A stretch of 64,000 nt of DNA from Cloacibacterium rupense (GCF_014645495.1 NZ_BMLV01000005.1:182578-246577); one strand, 5' to 3'. Shown: positions 47,353 to 56,079, counted from the stretch's first letter. Translations and numbers: made by a program. Notes: generated by a model not told the origin, from the sequence alone.

Positions 47353-47387
47353 AAAAAGCCTTTCAAAATTATTTTGAAAGGCTTTTT
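47353..47387 (+). terminator. Terminator of the ribosomal protein operon
   Basis: A stem of up to 17 bp (47353-47369 with 47371-47387) ending in a T run, 21 bases after rpsB. Confidence 0.92.
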
Positions 47388-47417
47388 TATGTAATAAAAT
47401 TAAATATTAAATACCTA

Positions 47418-47945
47418 TTAATTGTCGTTTTTTCTAGTCAATGCTACTAGAATATTTTTATTCAAATCTTTTTGAGCTTCATACTTCAACTCACAGAGAT
47501 TGCCTTTTAAGGTATAAATTCCTTTTTCTACCATGATGGCATTTTGTCCTTTAGCAGGTACAGGAATATTGTACACTGTTTTTCCTTCAATTTTCAAAAC
47601 CATATTACAATGAGAGTTGTTTTTTACTAAAAGCAAACTCAACTGATCATTTTCGTCACTTTTTAGCATTTCATTCAGAACCTCAGTAGTGATTGGTTTC
47701 TTAGAATTCTCATTGTTATTTGAACTCATTAAAAGATCAAAAGCATCTTGGTCTTCTTTTGAAACTTTAAATTTCTTAATATCTACAGTTTCTATAGTAG
47801 ATTGTTCATTATTGGCAATGTAACTTACCGCTTGTGCTGCGGTTACCTTATTTTCTTTCGAGGGTAAATCTCCGACATCTGCCTTTAGTTGTCCAAAAAC
47901 AGGTAGAGTGATTAATCCCAGTAATAGAATAGTTATTTTCTTCAT
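47418..47945 (-). CDS. Secreted protein of unknown function (possibly DUF6759)
   Basis: Protein of 175 residues with a signal peptide (residues 1-18, ending VFGQ). The C-terminal part (LLLVKNNSHCNMVLKI ... VEKGIYTLKGNLCELKY) with two Cys resembles what I recall as DUF6759 in Chryseobacterium; this is uncertain. It starts 18 bases after the trmB stop and is probably co-transcribed with trmB. Confidence 0.7.
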   Translation of the reverse strand: MKKITILLLGLITLPVFGQLKADVGDLPSKENKVTAAQAVSYIANNEQSTIETVDIKKFKVSKEDQDAFDLLMSSNNNENSKKPITTEVLNEMLKSDENDQLSLLLVKNNSHCNMVLKIEGKTVYNIPVPAKGQNAIMVEKGIYTLKGNLCELKYEAQKDLNKNILVALTRKNDN

Positions 47946-47963
47946 ATTTACTTTTCTTTTACT

Positions 47964-48641
47964 TTATTTCAATTTAAACTTTATGTAAGTAATTGTTTTA
48001 CCTTTTGACGAAAACAATTCTTCGTAATAAGTCTTTATTTCTCTTAAGTAAAGGGTGTCTGGTTCATACTCTGGCGCTCCATATATATCATGATGAGCAG
48101 TAAGAATTTCATAGCCAAGACCTTGTAGTAACCCTAAGGTATAACCATGCAAAAATTCTGAATCAGTTTTAAGATGTACAATTGCAGATGATTTTAAAAT
48201 ATTTTTGTAACGATTAAGAAAATCAGGATGGGTAAGCCTATGTTTACCTCTTCTGTACTTAATCTGTGGATCTGGAAAAGTAATCCAAATTTCATCCACT
48301 TCATTTTCGGCGAAAAAACAGTCTATTAATTCTATCTGAGTTCTCAGGAAAGCTACATTGCCTAGATTATTATTGATGGCATCTTTGGCCCCAAACCAAA
48401 ATCTTGCTCCTTTGATATCTACCCCTATAAAATTTTTATCAGGAAAAGCCTTTGCCATTCCTACTGTGTATTCACCTTTGCCACAACCTAACTCTAGAAC
48501 TATTGGATGATCATTCTTGAAGATTTTTTCTCTCCATTTCCCTTTTAGTTCAAAATTATTTAATGCTTCTTCTCTTGTAGGTTGTATAACATTTGGTAGT
48601 AATTTGTTCTCTGCAAACCTTGCTATCTTATTTTTTCCCAC
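47964..48641 (-). CDS. trmB: tRNA (guanine-N7-)-methyltransferase
   Basis: SAM-dependent methyltransferase of 225 residues that makes m7G at position 46 of tRNAs. The SAM site LELGCGKGEYTVGMA, the acidic strand FIGVDIKGAR, and TrmB motifs FPDPQIKYRRGKHRL and LKTDSEFL are present. The start codon is GTG (48639-48641). A promoter element lies 23 bases upstream. Confidence 0.93.
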   Translation of the reverse strand: MGKNKIARFAENKLLPNVIQPTREEALNNFELKGKWREKIFKNDHPIVLELGCGKGEYTVGMAKAFPDKNFIGVDIKGARFWFGAKDAINNNLGNVAFLRTQIELIDCFFAENEVDEIWITFPDPQIKYRRGKHRLTHPDFLNRYKNILKSSAIVHLKTDSEFLHGYTLGLLQGLGYEILTAHHDIYGAPEYEPDTLYLREIKTYYEELFSSKGKTITYIKFKLK

Positions 48642-48664
48642 TTACTTCGTTTAAAATTGGGAAA

Positions 48665-48672
48665 CAAATATA
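48665..48672 (-). promoter_or_regulatory. -7 promoter element for trmB
   Basis: TATATTTG on the minus strand, 23 bases before the trmB start. Confidence 0.5.
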
Positions 48673-48762
48673 GAATAAAATTTAAAACAAATCATAAAAA
48701 AATGTTAAAATAAGACAAATCTCATATTTATAATGAATTATACTTAGAAAAAAGCATTAAAA

Positions 48763-49560
48763 TTATTTTTTAGGTAATACATCTTGTAAATGAGACGAAC
48801 GAAGTCTTTTTTGATAAATTGGGATATATTTTTCGATAGAAACCTTCACTGCTTCATAATTAGAACTTTCTATATAAGTCAATAGATTATCAGAAGTGTA
48901 AACAAATTGTAAAAAATTGTCAATCAAATCTACTGGAATTTTAAGCCTCACAAAATAATCTTCTCCTAAATAAGCTTTTGTATTATTAATAGCATACTGC
49001 ATTTTTTCATACTGATATAGGCGCTGCTTTTTCTTTCGATCGCCAGAAACCACATCATACAAACTCTCTAGACTTATACTGAATCCGCCATTCGCCAAGT
49101 CAGCAACTGGAGCTATAGGAGGTGTACCATCTCCTTTTGGGGCTGGCAAACCAATAATTTTAGCTACTTCTATACTCGATTTTTTTGAATCTAAAGACCT
49201 TACATCCTTTTTTAGATTACCTGTTGGCTTAAATCTATTGAGAACCACTTCCTGAATTTCCTTGTAAGCCACTTCTAGTTCTATAAGATTTCTAGTATTA
49301 TCAATAATTTCTTGGGTCATTTTCACATCTTTCCTCTCAGAAACAATAGAAGTAAATCTTATTATATCTCCTATTTTTGCAGGTATTCTAAATTCACCAT
49401 TATAATTGGTAAGATAGGTTTTTTGTTCATTAAGATTAGTCACATAGATTTGGTTAAGATAAAATGAGGATTTGTCCCTCATAAAAACCGTTCCTGAAAA
49501 TGACTGCGCGCTGATGTTTACTATAAAAAGTAAGCAAAAAATTGAAATGATTCTCTTCAT
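48763..49560 (-). CDS. Secreted protein with carboxypeptidase-regulatory-like domain (paralog A)
   Basis: Protein of 265 residues with a signal peptide (residues 1-18) and an N-terminal beta-sandwich of the carboxypeptidase regulatory/TonB-plug-associated kind (residues about 20-95; TYLTNYNGEFRIPAKIGDIIRF). The rest (about 100-265) is helical, with a TGNLKKD motif and a YDVVSGDRKKKQRLYQYE block shared with paralog B. It is the most diverged of four paralogs here and is read away from the other three. Function unknown. Confidence 0.75.
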   Translation of the reverse strand: MKRIISIFCLLFIVNISAQSFSGTVFMRDKSSFYLNQIYVTNLNEQKTYLTNYNGEFRIPAKIGDIIRFTSIVSERKDVKMTQEIIDNTRNLIELEVAYKEIQEVVLNRFKPTGNLKKDVRSLDSKKSSIEVAKIIGLPAPKGDGTPPIAPVADLANGGFSISLESLYDVVSGDRKKKQRLYQYEKMQYAINNTKAYLGEDYFVRLKIPVDLIDNFLQFVYTSDNLLTYIESSNYEAVKVSIEKYIPIYQKRLRSSHLQDVLPKK

Positions 49561-49570
49561 AATGATGCAG

Positions 49571-49578
49571 CAAAAATA
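49571..49578 (-). promoter_or_regulatory. -7 promoter element for paralog A
   Basis: TATTTTTG on the minus strand, 10 bases before the start codon. Confidence 0.45.
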
Positions 49579-49799
49579 CTCAGATTTTCAATGCAAAAGC
49601 GACACAAGAACTAAAATTGTAGTTAAACTTCTATTAAACTTTCAGATTAAAATGTTAAGAAAAGTTAGAAACCGCCGTCTAATAAACAACTTATAAAAAT
49701 TATCCGTCATTTTTTAACCAATTTTAAAGTGATTCTATCATAAAAACTCATAAAAAAGTTAAGTCTAGTTAAATTTATAAATACTGTGAATTTTAAAAA

Positions 49800-49807
49800 T
49801 AAATTTG
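49800..49807 (+). promoter_or_regulatory. -7 promoter element for paralogs B-D
   Basis: TAAATTTG, 17 bases before the start of paralog B. Confidence 0.5.
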
Positions 49808-49824
49808 CTAAAAATCACTAGCCA

Positions 49825-50601
49825 ATGAACAAACTTCTATCTCTTGTATTTTTTATTCTATCTTTTAAATTTTTTGGTCAAGAAACCCTCTCTGGCAAAG
49901 TAGTAACAGAACAATCTACAGAATTAAGTAGCGTTTTGGTTGTAAACATTACAACAGATGATAAAACCTATACCAACTCAGAAGGAAATTTTAAAATCCT
50001 TGCAAAAAAAGGAGACGAAATCCGTTTTTTAAAAGAAAAATATGACCGAGCATCTATTTCTGTTTTTTATGTAGATTTTCAAAAAAAATTAAAAATTATA
50101 TTAACCAAAACCCCAATAGAAATAAAAGAAGTACAGATAAAACCCAGACTTACTGGCAACTTAAACAAAGATTCTAAATCATTAAATAAAAGAAATAGAA
50201 ACCAAGAGCTGCAAAATGCAATCGGGCTTCCTCCACCGCCAGAAAAACCAAGAGAAAAACCAGCTGAAGTCGCCAGAGACATTTTACTTCCTATCATCAC
50301 AGGTAACCTAAACATACAAGCTATCTATGACGTAGCTTCTGGTAAAGCAAAAAGACAAAAAAGATTATACAAATACCAAGATTTACAAGAAAATATAGTT
50401 TGGGTAAGACAAAAAATAGAGGACGAATATTTTATTAACCTGGGCATTCCTAAAGAAGATATCAACAGTTTTATTGAATATTCATTTGCTAAAAATCCAT
50501 TTGCATTGCGCTATGCAAAGGCAGAAAACGTTTCAGGATTTCTCTTACAAATAGAAGAACCCGCCATTAGCTTTGTAAAAATTCTTCAACAAAAAAAATA
50601 A
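49825..50601 (+). CDS. Secreted protein with carboxypeptidase-regulatory-like domain (paralog B)
   Basis: Protein of 258 residues: signal peptide (1-18), beta-sandwich domain (about 20-95; KTYTNSEGNFKILAKKGDEIRF), a TGNLNKDSKSLNK linker motif and a helical tail with YDVASGKAKRQKRLYKYQ, closest to paralog A in that tail. First of three tandem plus-strand copies; the next begins 12 bases after its stop. Function unknown. Confidence 0.78.
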   Translation: MNKLLSLVFFILSFKFFGQETLSGKVVTEQSTELSSVLVVNITTDDKTYTNSEGNFKILAKKGDEIRFLKEKYDRASISVFYVDFQKKLKIILTKTPIEIKEVQIKPRLTGNLNKDSKSLNKRNRNQELQNAIGLPPPPEKPREKPAEVARDILLPIITGNLNIQAIYDVASGKAKRQKRLYKYQDLQENIVWVRQKIEDEYFINLGIPKEDINSFIEYSFAKNPFALRYAKAENVSGFLLQIEEPAISFVKILQQKK

Positions 50602-50613
50602 TAACCCTACGAT

Positions 50614-51399
50614 ATGAAACAACTTTTAATTTTCTTTTTCCTTTCCACTTTCACCAATTTATATTCTCAAGAATACATTTTCGGGAAGGTGACTTCTGAA
50701 CAAAACACCGAAATGGCAGGCGTTTTGGTCATTAACATAAAAACAGACGAAGAAACATACACCAATAAAGACGGGAATTTTATGATTGCTGCCAAAAGCA
50801 ATGACCTTTTGAGATTTGTAAAACAAAAATTCGATAGAGTTTCTTACACTATAAAACCTGAAGATTTTCAGAAAGCAATTACTATCAGCATGCAAAAATC
50901 TACTATTGAAATAGAAGAAGTAGAAATAAAAACAAAATTGACAGGAAACCTTGCAAAAGACTCGAAAGCTCTTAATAAAAGTGCAAAAACGCTAACTCTA
51001 AACCAAGAAATGGATTCTTACATGAGAATGAAACCAGAGAAACCATTTCCTACGCTTAGAACTCCGTCAGCTTTCGAAAAACCTAATGTTAATGCGGCGC
51101 AAGTAGACATTATAAAAGCTATAGGATTTATTACAAAACTAATTAAAGGAAATAAAAAACCAGAATTTAATCCTAATCAAAACACTATTAAAGGATTTTC
51201 AATGAGAGTTCGATATAATCTTACAGACCAATATTTTATAGAAATGGGATTAAAAATCGAAGAAATAGATGGTTTTCTGAAATATGCCGATAATAGATTT
51301 CAACTCACTAAAAATTATTACAACAACTTTAATTTGGCGAAGATTCAGCTTCAATTAGAAAGCGTTTTAGATGAATATAAAAAGAATCTAGTTTCATAA
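50614..51399 (+). CDS. Secreted protein with carboxypeptidase-regulatory-like domain (paralog C)
   Basis: Protein of 261 residues. Its signal peptide and beta-sandwich (about 1-105) are almost the same as in paralog D at both protein and DNA level (shared block GNFMIAAKSNDLLRFVKQKF), while the tails differ. It has the TGNLAKDSKALNK motif after the domain. Probably one transcript with paralogs B and D. Function unknown. Confidence 0.78.
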   Translation: MKQLLIFFFLSTFTNLYSQEYIFGKVTSEQNTEMAGVLVINIKTDEETYTNKDGNFMIAAKSNDLLRFVKQKFDRVSYTIKPEDFQKAITISMQKSTIEIEEVEIKTKLTGNLAKDSKALNKSAKTLTLNQEMDSYMRMKPEKPFPTLRTPSAFEKPNVNAAQVDIIKAIGFITKLIKGNKKPEFNPNQNTIKGFSMRVRYNLTDQYFIEMGLKIEEIDGFLKYADNRFQLTKNYYNNFNLAKIQLQLESVLDEYKKNLVS

Positions 51400-51437
51400 A
51401 AGTTAGCTCAGCCTAAAGGTTAAAAAAACAAATACCA

Positions 51438-52169
51438 ATGAGAAAATTATTGCTTCTTACTTTCTTTTTAATTTTCACCAATTCCTATTCTCAGGAATAT
51501 ATTTTTGGGAAGGTTATTTCTGAACAAAATGCTCAAATAGCAGGCGTTTTAATCATCAATATAAATACAGATGAAAAAACATACACTAACAATGAAGGCA
51601 ATTTTATGATTGCAGCCAAAAGCAACGACCTTTTGAGATTTGTGAAGCAAAAATTTGATAGAGTTTCTTATACCATAAAACCAGAAGATTTCCAAAAATC
51701 TCTCACCATCTATATGCAAAAATCTGCTATTGAAATAGAAGAAGTTGAACTAAAAAACAAATTGACGGGAAACCTTAAAGTTGACAATAATAAAGTTGAA
51801 AACAAGAAAAAATCTAAGCTAAATCTGGAAATAAGTAAAATGAATTTAGAAAATACAGATATTAGAATCCTTTTGCCTAATGCAGGAGAATTTAAACAAC
51901 CAAAAGGCGAAGGCTTCTCTATAGGCGCTATAAAAGACAGATGGGATGTTGTAGATATTAACGAAGGTTATTTGTATATTTTAGGAGAAAGTTATTTTGT
52001 TGAGGAATTAGGACTCAAAAAAGACGAAGTAGCACCTTTCATAGGCTACGTAATGCAAAGTTTGAAATTAAAAAACATCAAAAAGAAAGGGTTTTTCTAC
52101 AGTGAAGATATTGCAAAGTTTCAGGTATTGGCAGAAGAAAAAATCAAAACATTTAAAAAGTTAAAATAA
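51438..52169 (+). CDS. Secreted protein with carboxypeptidase-regulatory-like domain (paralog D)
   Basis: Protein of 243 residues. The first 110 residues nearly match paralog C; the C-terminal part (Lys-rich linker, then a segment around GFSIGAIKDRWDVVDINEGYL) matches the others only weakly. The abrupt change from near identity to little similarity suggests a recent partial duplication or gene conversion of the N-terminal domain. Function unknown. Confidence 0.78.
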   Translation: MRKLLLLTFFLIFTNSYSQEYIFGKVISEQNAQIAGVLIININTDEKTYTNNEGNFMIAAKSNDLLRFVKQKFDRVSYTIKPEDFQKSLTIYMQKSAIEIEEVELKNKLTGNLKVDNNKVENKKKSKLNLEISKMNLENTDIRILLPNAGEFKQPKGEGFSIGAIKDRWDVVDINEGYLYILGESYFVEELGLKKDEVAPFIGYVMQSLKLKNIKKKGFFYSEDIAKFQVLAEEKIKTFKKLK

Positions 52170-52277
52170 TCTTAAAAATGTTAACAAAATCTTAAAATCT
52201 GGCACGAGTTTTGAAATATTTATTTTACATAAATTTAATCATCTTTTAAAATTCAACCAAAAAACACCTCTCACAAA

Positions 52278-53009
52278 ATGAACAAAAACATTATTGCCAT
52301 TGCCATAGCATCACTAGGTTTCGTAATCGGACTTGGAATATTGGGCAATGCCATCAAAAACCGAAACAAATCTGAAAACACCATTTCAGTAACTGGTTTG
52401 GGAACTAAAAAATTTACCTCAGACCTCATCACTTGGAACGGAAGTTTTTCAAGAAACGATTTTGAACTTAAAACCGCTTATGATGAACTTCTAAATGATA
52501 GAAAAGTCATTGAAAATTATTTGATCTCTAAAGGAATTCCTAAAAACGAATTGGTTTTTTCTGCAGTAGATATTCAGAAACAATTTAATTATGTTTCAGA
52601 TTCTAACGGCAGCAGCCATCAAACTTTTGCTGGTTATCAGCTCACACAATCTATTTCTTTGGAAAGCAAAGATGTCGCAAAAATTGAAAATTTATCTAGA
52701 AACATCACAGAAATCATCAATCTAGGAATTGTTTTTACGTCTTCTAAGCCTAATTATTTTTATACTAAACTAGCCGAAGTAAAACAAGAAATGATAGCCA
52801 ATGCTACCAAAGATGCCAAGGAACGAGCCGAAAAAATTGCAGAAAACGCAGGCTCATCTCTTGGTAACCTAAAGAAAGCTACAATGGGCGTTATTCAAAT
52901 TACCGCACCAAACTCGAATGAAGATTTTTCTTACGGAGGAACTTACAATACAGAATCTAAAGAAAAAGAAGCAAGCATAACCATAAAACTAGAATATGAG
53001 GTAGATTAA
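52278..53009 (+). CDS. SIMPL domain (DUF541) protein
   Basis: Protein of 243 residues with an N-terminal membrane anchor or signal (about 5-25) and a SIMPL domain (ISVTGLGTKKFTSDLITWNGSF ... AGYQLTQSISL ... AKERAEKIAENAG). The family includes periplasmic and outer-membrane proteins such as BP26 that form oligomeric channels-like rings; the role here is unknown. Transcribed after the paralog cluster but 108 bases away. Confidence 0.88.
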   Translation: MNKNIIAIAIASLGFVIGLGILGNAIKNRNKSENTISVTGLGTKKFTSDLITWNGSFSRNDFELKTAYDELLNDRKVIENYLISKGIPKNELVFSAVDIQKQFNYVSDSNGSSHQTFAGYQLTQSISLESKDVAKIENLSRNITEIINLGIVFTSSKPNYFYTKLAEVKQEMIANATKDAKERAEKIAENAGSSLGNLKKATMGVIQITAPNSNEDFSYGGTYNTESKEKEASITIKLEYEVD

Positions 53010-53026
53010 TAACCTGATTTGGCGGA

Positions 53027-53551
53027 CTATTGTTCGCCATTTTTTTGATACACTACTCCGTAAATGCTTTCTATATTTTGTCCCAAAGTCTCTGGCAAAA
53101 AATTGCTCATTAAAAATAAATGAAGTGAAGATTTTCCCTCACCATAAGAAGGCTGAGTATAATCTTTATCAATGATTTCAAAGCCATTTCTTTGATAAAA
53201 ACCGACTCTTCTAGCCGCAATTTCAGACAAAAAATCTGGTTCAGTTTCTAGAATGAGTTTTTCAAATTTTTCTTTAAGAGCCTCTAGAATCTGCTCTCCA
53301 AATTTCTGATTTCTAAATTCTTCTAAAACCTCAAAATGCTCTAAAAAATAAAACCCATCAAGTTCCCAAATTACACAATAACCAATAGTTTCGTCTTCAT
53401 TATTAATCAAGAAAACATAAGCATCAGGATTTTCTGCTAAATCTAAAAATTGCTCTTTGCTTCTCCTTTCGTTTTCGGGAAAAGTTTTTTCATATCGGCT
53501 AAAAATTTTAGAAACTTTTTTGCGCGTTTGCAATTCTTCAAACCAAAGCAT
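53027..53551 (-). CDS. GNAT family N-acetyltransferase
   Basis: Protein of 174 residues of the acetyl-CoA-dependent GNAT fold. The CoA-pyrophosphate loop appears as EEFRNQKFGEQIL (about residues 96-108) and the late FYQRNGFEIID motif is typical. The substrate amine is unknown. It lies downstream of the MazG-PspC pair, separated by 65 bases that hold a short repeat. Confidence 0.85.
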   Translation of the reverse strand: MLWFEELQTRKKVSKIFSRYEKTFPENERRSKEQFLDLAENPDAYVFLINNEDETIGYCVIWELDGFYFLEHFEVLEEFRNQKFGEQILEALKEKFEKLILETEPDFLSEIAARRVGFYQRNGFEIIDKDYTQPSYGEGKSSLHLFLMSNFLPETLGQNIESIYGVVYQKNGEQ

Positions 53552-53554
53552 TTT

Positions 53555-53588
53555 TATTTACGATTTACAATTTTTTATTTACGATTTT
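53555..53588. repeat. Short direct repeat TATTTACGATTT
   Basis: Two copies, at about 53555-53566 and 53576-53587, just upstream of the GNAT start codon. The reverse complement shares AAATCGTAAAT with the repeat near 13.18 kb. Confidence 0.55.
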
Positions 53589-53616
53589 TTGATTTTTAAT
53601 TTCTTGAAAAAAACAC

Positions 53617-53853
53617 CTACAAGTCAAAAACATTGGGTCTTCTGGTGATAAAAATATCTTTTACCCAAAGTGTAAATGCCATCCCCAAATAAATTAAGAA
53701 AAAAACACCTGCGGTTGCAAACGTAGAATAAATGAAAAAAACACGTAACTTAGAAACAGGAATTCCTAGTCTGCTCCCAAATCTAGTAAGCGTTCCAAAC
53801 CATTCGTGCTCTACTCTATGTCTTAAATCTGTGATAAATTTGGGTTCTCTCAT
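53617..53853 (-). CDS. PspC domain small membrane protein
   Basis: Protein of 78 residues. After a short cytosolic part (VEHEWFGTLTRFGSRLGIPVSKLRVFFI in meaning a PspC-type start) there is one transmembrane helix (about 45-65). PspC proteins belong to phage-shock-type envelope stress responses; this is a short variant. It shares one base with the stop of the MazG-like gene. Confidence 0.78.
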   Translation of the reverse strand: MREPKFITDLRHRVEHEWFGTLTRFGSRLGIPVSKLRVFFIYSTFATAGVFFLIYLGMAFTLWVKDIFITRRPNVFDL

Positions 53854-54179
53854 TATTTCAGTTTTTCATTATTTTGATGTCTATCAAAATCTCTTTCGGT
53901 TTTTACTTTCATCTTTTTATCAAAAGCGGCTTGTAAATCTACGCCAGTTTGGTTTGCCAAGCACAAAGTTACAAATAAAACATCTGCCAACTCTTCTCCT
54001 AAATCCTTGGATTTATCAGACTCTTTTTCGCTTTGTTCACCATATCTTCTGGCAATAATTCTTGCTACTTCTCCTACTTCTTCAGTCAGCATCGCCATAT
54101 TCGTTAATTCATTAAAATAACGAACACCAATGGTTTTGATCCATTCATCTACTTGTTTTTGAAGATTTGTGATTTCCAT
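53853..54179 (-). CDS. MazG-like nucleotide pyrophosphohydrolase
   Basis: Protein of 108 residues of the all-alpha NTP pyrophosphatase superfamily. The metal-binding EExxE-type motif is LTEEVGEVARI and the second is EELADVLFVTL. It probably hydrolyses (d)NTPs to monophosphates for pool cleaning. Overlaps the PspC gene by one base (TAATG) and starts 10 bases after the small coiled-coil protein gene. Confidence 0.88.
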   Translation of the reverse strand: MEITNLQKQVDEWIKTIGVRYFNELTNMAMLTEEVGEVARIIARRYGEQSEKESDKSKDLGEELADVLFVTLCLANQTGVDLQAAFDKKMKVKTERDFDRHQNNEKLK

Positions 54180-54189
54180 TATATTTGAG

Positions 54190-54402
54190 TTACGAATCTT
54201 TATTAATTCTATTTTCTAAACTTTCTATTTTTGTGTTAAGTTTTTTAATTTCTTCTTTCAATTCTTCTAAACTATTAGAGTTTTTTCCTGCCACTTCTGT
54301 ATAATTTGCAATTCTTTTAAAAAAGAATCTTATTCCAAAATAAATTGCAATTATAATTATTATGCCTAGAAAACCTTCAATTCTTTCTAAAGTCCCTTCC
54401 AT
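54190..54402 (-). CDS. Small membrane protein with C-terminal coiled coil
   Basis: Protein of 70 residues: a transmembrane helix (about 10-28) and an acidic/basic coiled coil (LEELKEEIKKLNTKIESLENRI). The ATG at 54402 is chosen; a TTG nine bases earlier belongs to a -7 element. First gene of the unit with the MazG-like and PspC genes. No family recognised. Confidence 0.65.
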   Translation of the reverse strand: MEGTLERIEGFLGIIIIIAIYFGIRFFFKRIANYTEVAGKNSNSLEELKEEIKKLNTKIESLENRINKDS

Positions 54403-54408
54403 AGTAGT

Positions 54409-54416
54409 CAAATATA
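54409..54416 (-). promoter_or_regulatory. -7 promoter element for the 54.2-kb unit
   Basis: TATATTTG on the minus strand, six bases before the ATG. The transcript would have almost no leader. Confidence 0.45.
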
Positions 54417-54468
54417 AATTTTATTTTTTATAATAATGATTACATCACATATTACCAGTCAACCATAA

Positions 54469-55869
54469 TTATTGATACGCTCCAATAGTAGGGCTGGTAG
54501 TTCTATTTACTTTTACAATATCTAGCGGAACCAAAGCTGCTGTAGAAACCTTTCCTTTTCCTTTGGCTGGCGAATCTGCTTTTACTCTTAAATTCAGTTT
54601 TTGTGTGAAATAATTTTCAAATTTTGGTTCTTGATTCTGAAGAGAATTCACCACAGATGGATTTCCATCAAAATTAAACCCTGCATTTTGAGAAGAATAT
54701 TTCAATAGAGAATTTTCTATTAGGTAAGTAAAAGTTTGTCCAGAAATAGGCTTCAACTGCATGGCTGTACTTTTATCAGAATAAACGATAGAATTTTTTA
54801 GATTAAAATTTAAAGCTCCTAATTCTGTACTTGCACCATTTATAAATTCATTAGTTGCATAAATTCCGAAACCAGGCAACGCTCCGTTTAAGTTCCAATA
54901 GTTAGCAATCGTAGAATGTAAAATGTTATAATTTCCACCTTTGAAAATCCCAATACAAGCTTGTCCGCAATTGTTCATTACTAAATTTTCAGCATTTACA
55001 GTGGCTTGAACTCCCATAATCCCGAATTCTTGATTGGTATGAATTATCGTATTTTTGAGAGTAGCAGAAGCTTGATTAAGGTAAAGCGCATTAGTTCCTC
55101 CGAAAATTTTAGTATAATTAAGTTGAGCTGTCGCTCCTTGTTCTAGTTGAATTCCACCCCAGTTTTTAGGTAATGTATCATATCTTGCATCATTTCTGTC
55201 ACCTCGGAAGATGATTTCTTTTCCTAAATTTCCATTGGCTACCAGTTGAGCATTTTTCCCAATTTTCAGATTGGCATCTCTATGAAAATACACTTTAGTA
55301 CCTTCTGAAAGTGTGAGAGTTTTACCGTCTGCTACTTTTAAATCGCCATAAATAATTTTGGCTTTATTGCTATTCCAAACGGTATTTTGATTGATAATCT
55401 GAGGATTAGTAGAAGTAGAAACATAAAATTCTGCATCTTGAACCACAGAAAGCAAAGTAAAATGTTGATTTGCGGCAGGAGTTTCTATTTGCACTCTGTC
55501 TTCTGCAATAGCTTCTGTAGCATTAGCTTGAGGAGCTATTTCTACAAAAACATACAAACTGTCTTTCTTACGAAGCGGAACATTGGTAAATTCAGTCCCA
55601 GGTTTTCCATCTACATTAATTCTGTAAGGAGATGCAGCACCTCCTTCTAAATAAATTCTAGGTATGCTGATGTCTTTATTTTCGGTATTGTATATTTTTA
55701 CAGCATAAGTTTCGCTTCTTACTTGGTTATAAACGGTATCAAGAACCAAAGTATCTTGGGAAAATCTCAATTTTTGAGAAGGTGCATCAAAATTAATATC
55801 ATCTCTATTACAAGAAATTACAAATAGAGCTAGCCAAAAGCTAAAAAAAAGTAGGTATTTAGTCTTCAT
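54469..55869 (-). CDS. Lipoprotein with parallel beta-helix domain
   Basis: Lipoprotein of 466 residues (lipobox VISC, Cys about residue 20). An N-terminal Ig-like part (about 30-140) is followed by a right-handed parallel beta-helix (about 160-440), seen as short repeats such as ADGKTLTLSEGTKVYFHRDANLKIGK and GGIQLEQGATAQLNYTKI in outline. It resembles Bacteroidetes surface lipoproteins of unknown function; a pectate-lyase-like active site is not apparent. Single gene. Confidence 0.8.
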   Translation of the reverse strand: MKTKYLLFFSFWLALFVISCNRDDINFDAPSQKLRFSQDTLVLDTVYNQVRSETYAVKIYNTENKDISIPRIYLEGGAASPYRINVDGKPGTEFTNVPLRKKDSLYVFVEIAPQANATEAIAEDRVQIETPAANQHFTLLSVVQDAEFYVSTSTNPQIINQNTVWNSNKAKIIYGDLKVADGKTLTLSEGTKVYFHRDANLKIGKNAQLVANGNLGKEIIFRGDRNDARYDTLPKNWGGIQLEQGATAQLNYTKIFGGTNALYLNQASATLKNTIIHTNQEFGIMGVQATVNAENLVMNNCGQACIGIFKGGNYNILHSTIANYWNLNGALPGFGIYATNEFINGASTELGALNFNLKNSIVYSDKSTAMQLKPISGQTFTYLIENSLLKYSSQNAGFNFDGNPSVVNSLQNQEPKFENYFTQKLNLRVKADSPAKGKGKVSTAALVPLDIVKVNRTTSPTIGAYQ

Positions 55870-55969
55870 TGATGAATAAAAATAAGCGTAAAGTTAATGA
55901 AAAAACCTGAACTCTCTTTAAAAACGAAAAACAAGCCAATTTCTTTCGTAAAAATGTTTAAAATGCTAT

Positions 55970-55999
55970 TTGTCAATTCAAAAAATATTCCTATTTTTG
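55970..55999 (+). promoter_or_regulatory. Promoter of rpmE2
   Basis: TTG at 55970-55972, a 19-base spacer and TATTTTTG at 55992-55999: a full match to the Bacteroidetes consensus. Confidence 0.65.
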
Positions 56000-56016
56000 C
56001 AGTCTAAAATTTAAGA

Positions 56017-56051
56017 ATAATAAAAGCAGTGCCATTACACGCTAGTATTAT
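56017..56051 (+). ncRNA. Structured leader before rpmE2 (candidate L31 leader)
   Basis: An inner hairpin AGC-A-GTG (56025-56031), loop CCATTA and CACGCT (56038-56043) has six pairs and one bulged A. An outer helix ATAATA (56017-56022) with TATTAT (56046-56051) encloses it. The element is entirely within the leader of the L31 gene. Position and shape suggest feedback by L31. Pairing read by eye. Confidence 0.5.
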
Positions 56052-56079
56052 CATTAACAATTAAAAAGAAAACAAAGAT

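Noticed and set aside
51398-51424. TTAGCTCAGCC segment resembling the start of a tRNA
   Set aside because: There is no acceptor stem, anticodon arm or T arm around it.
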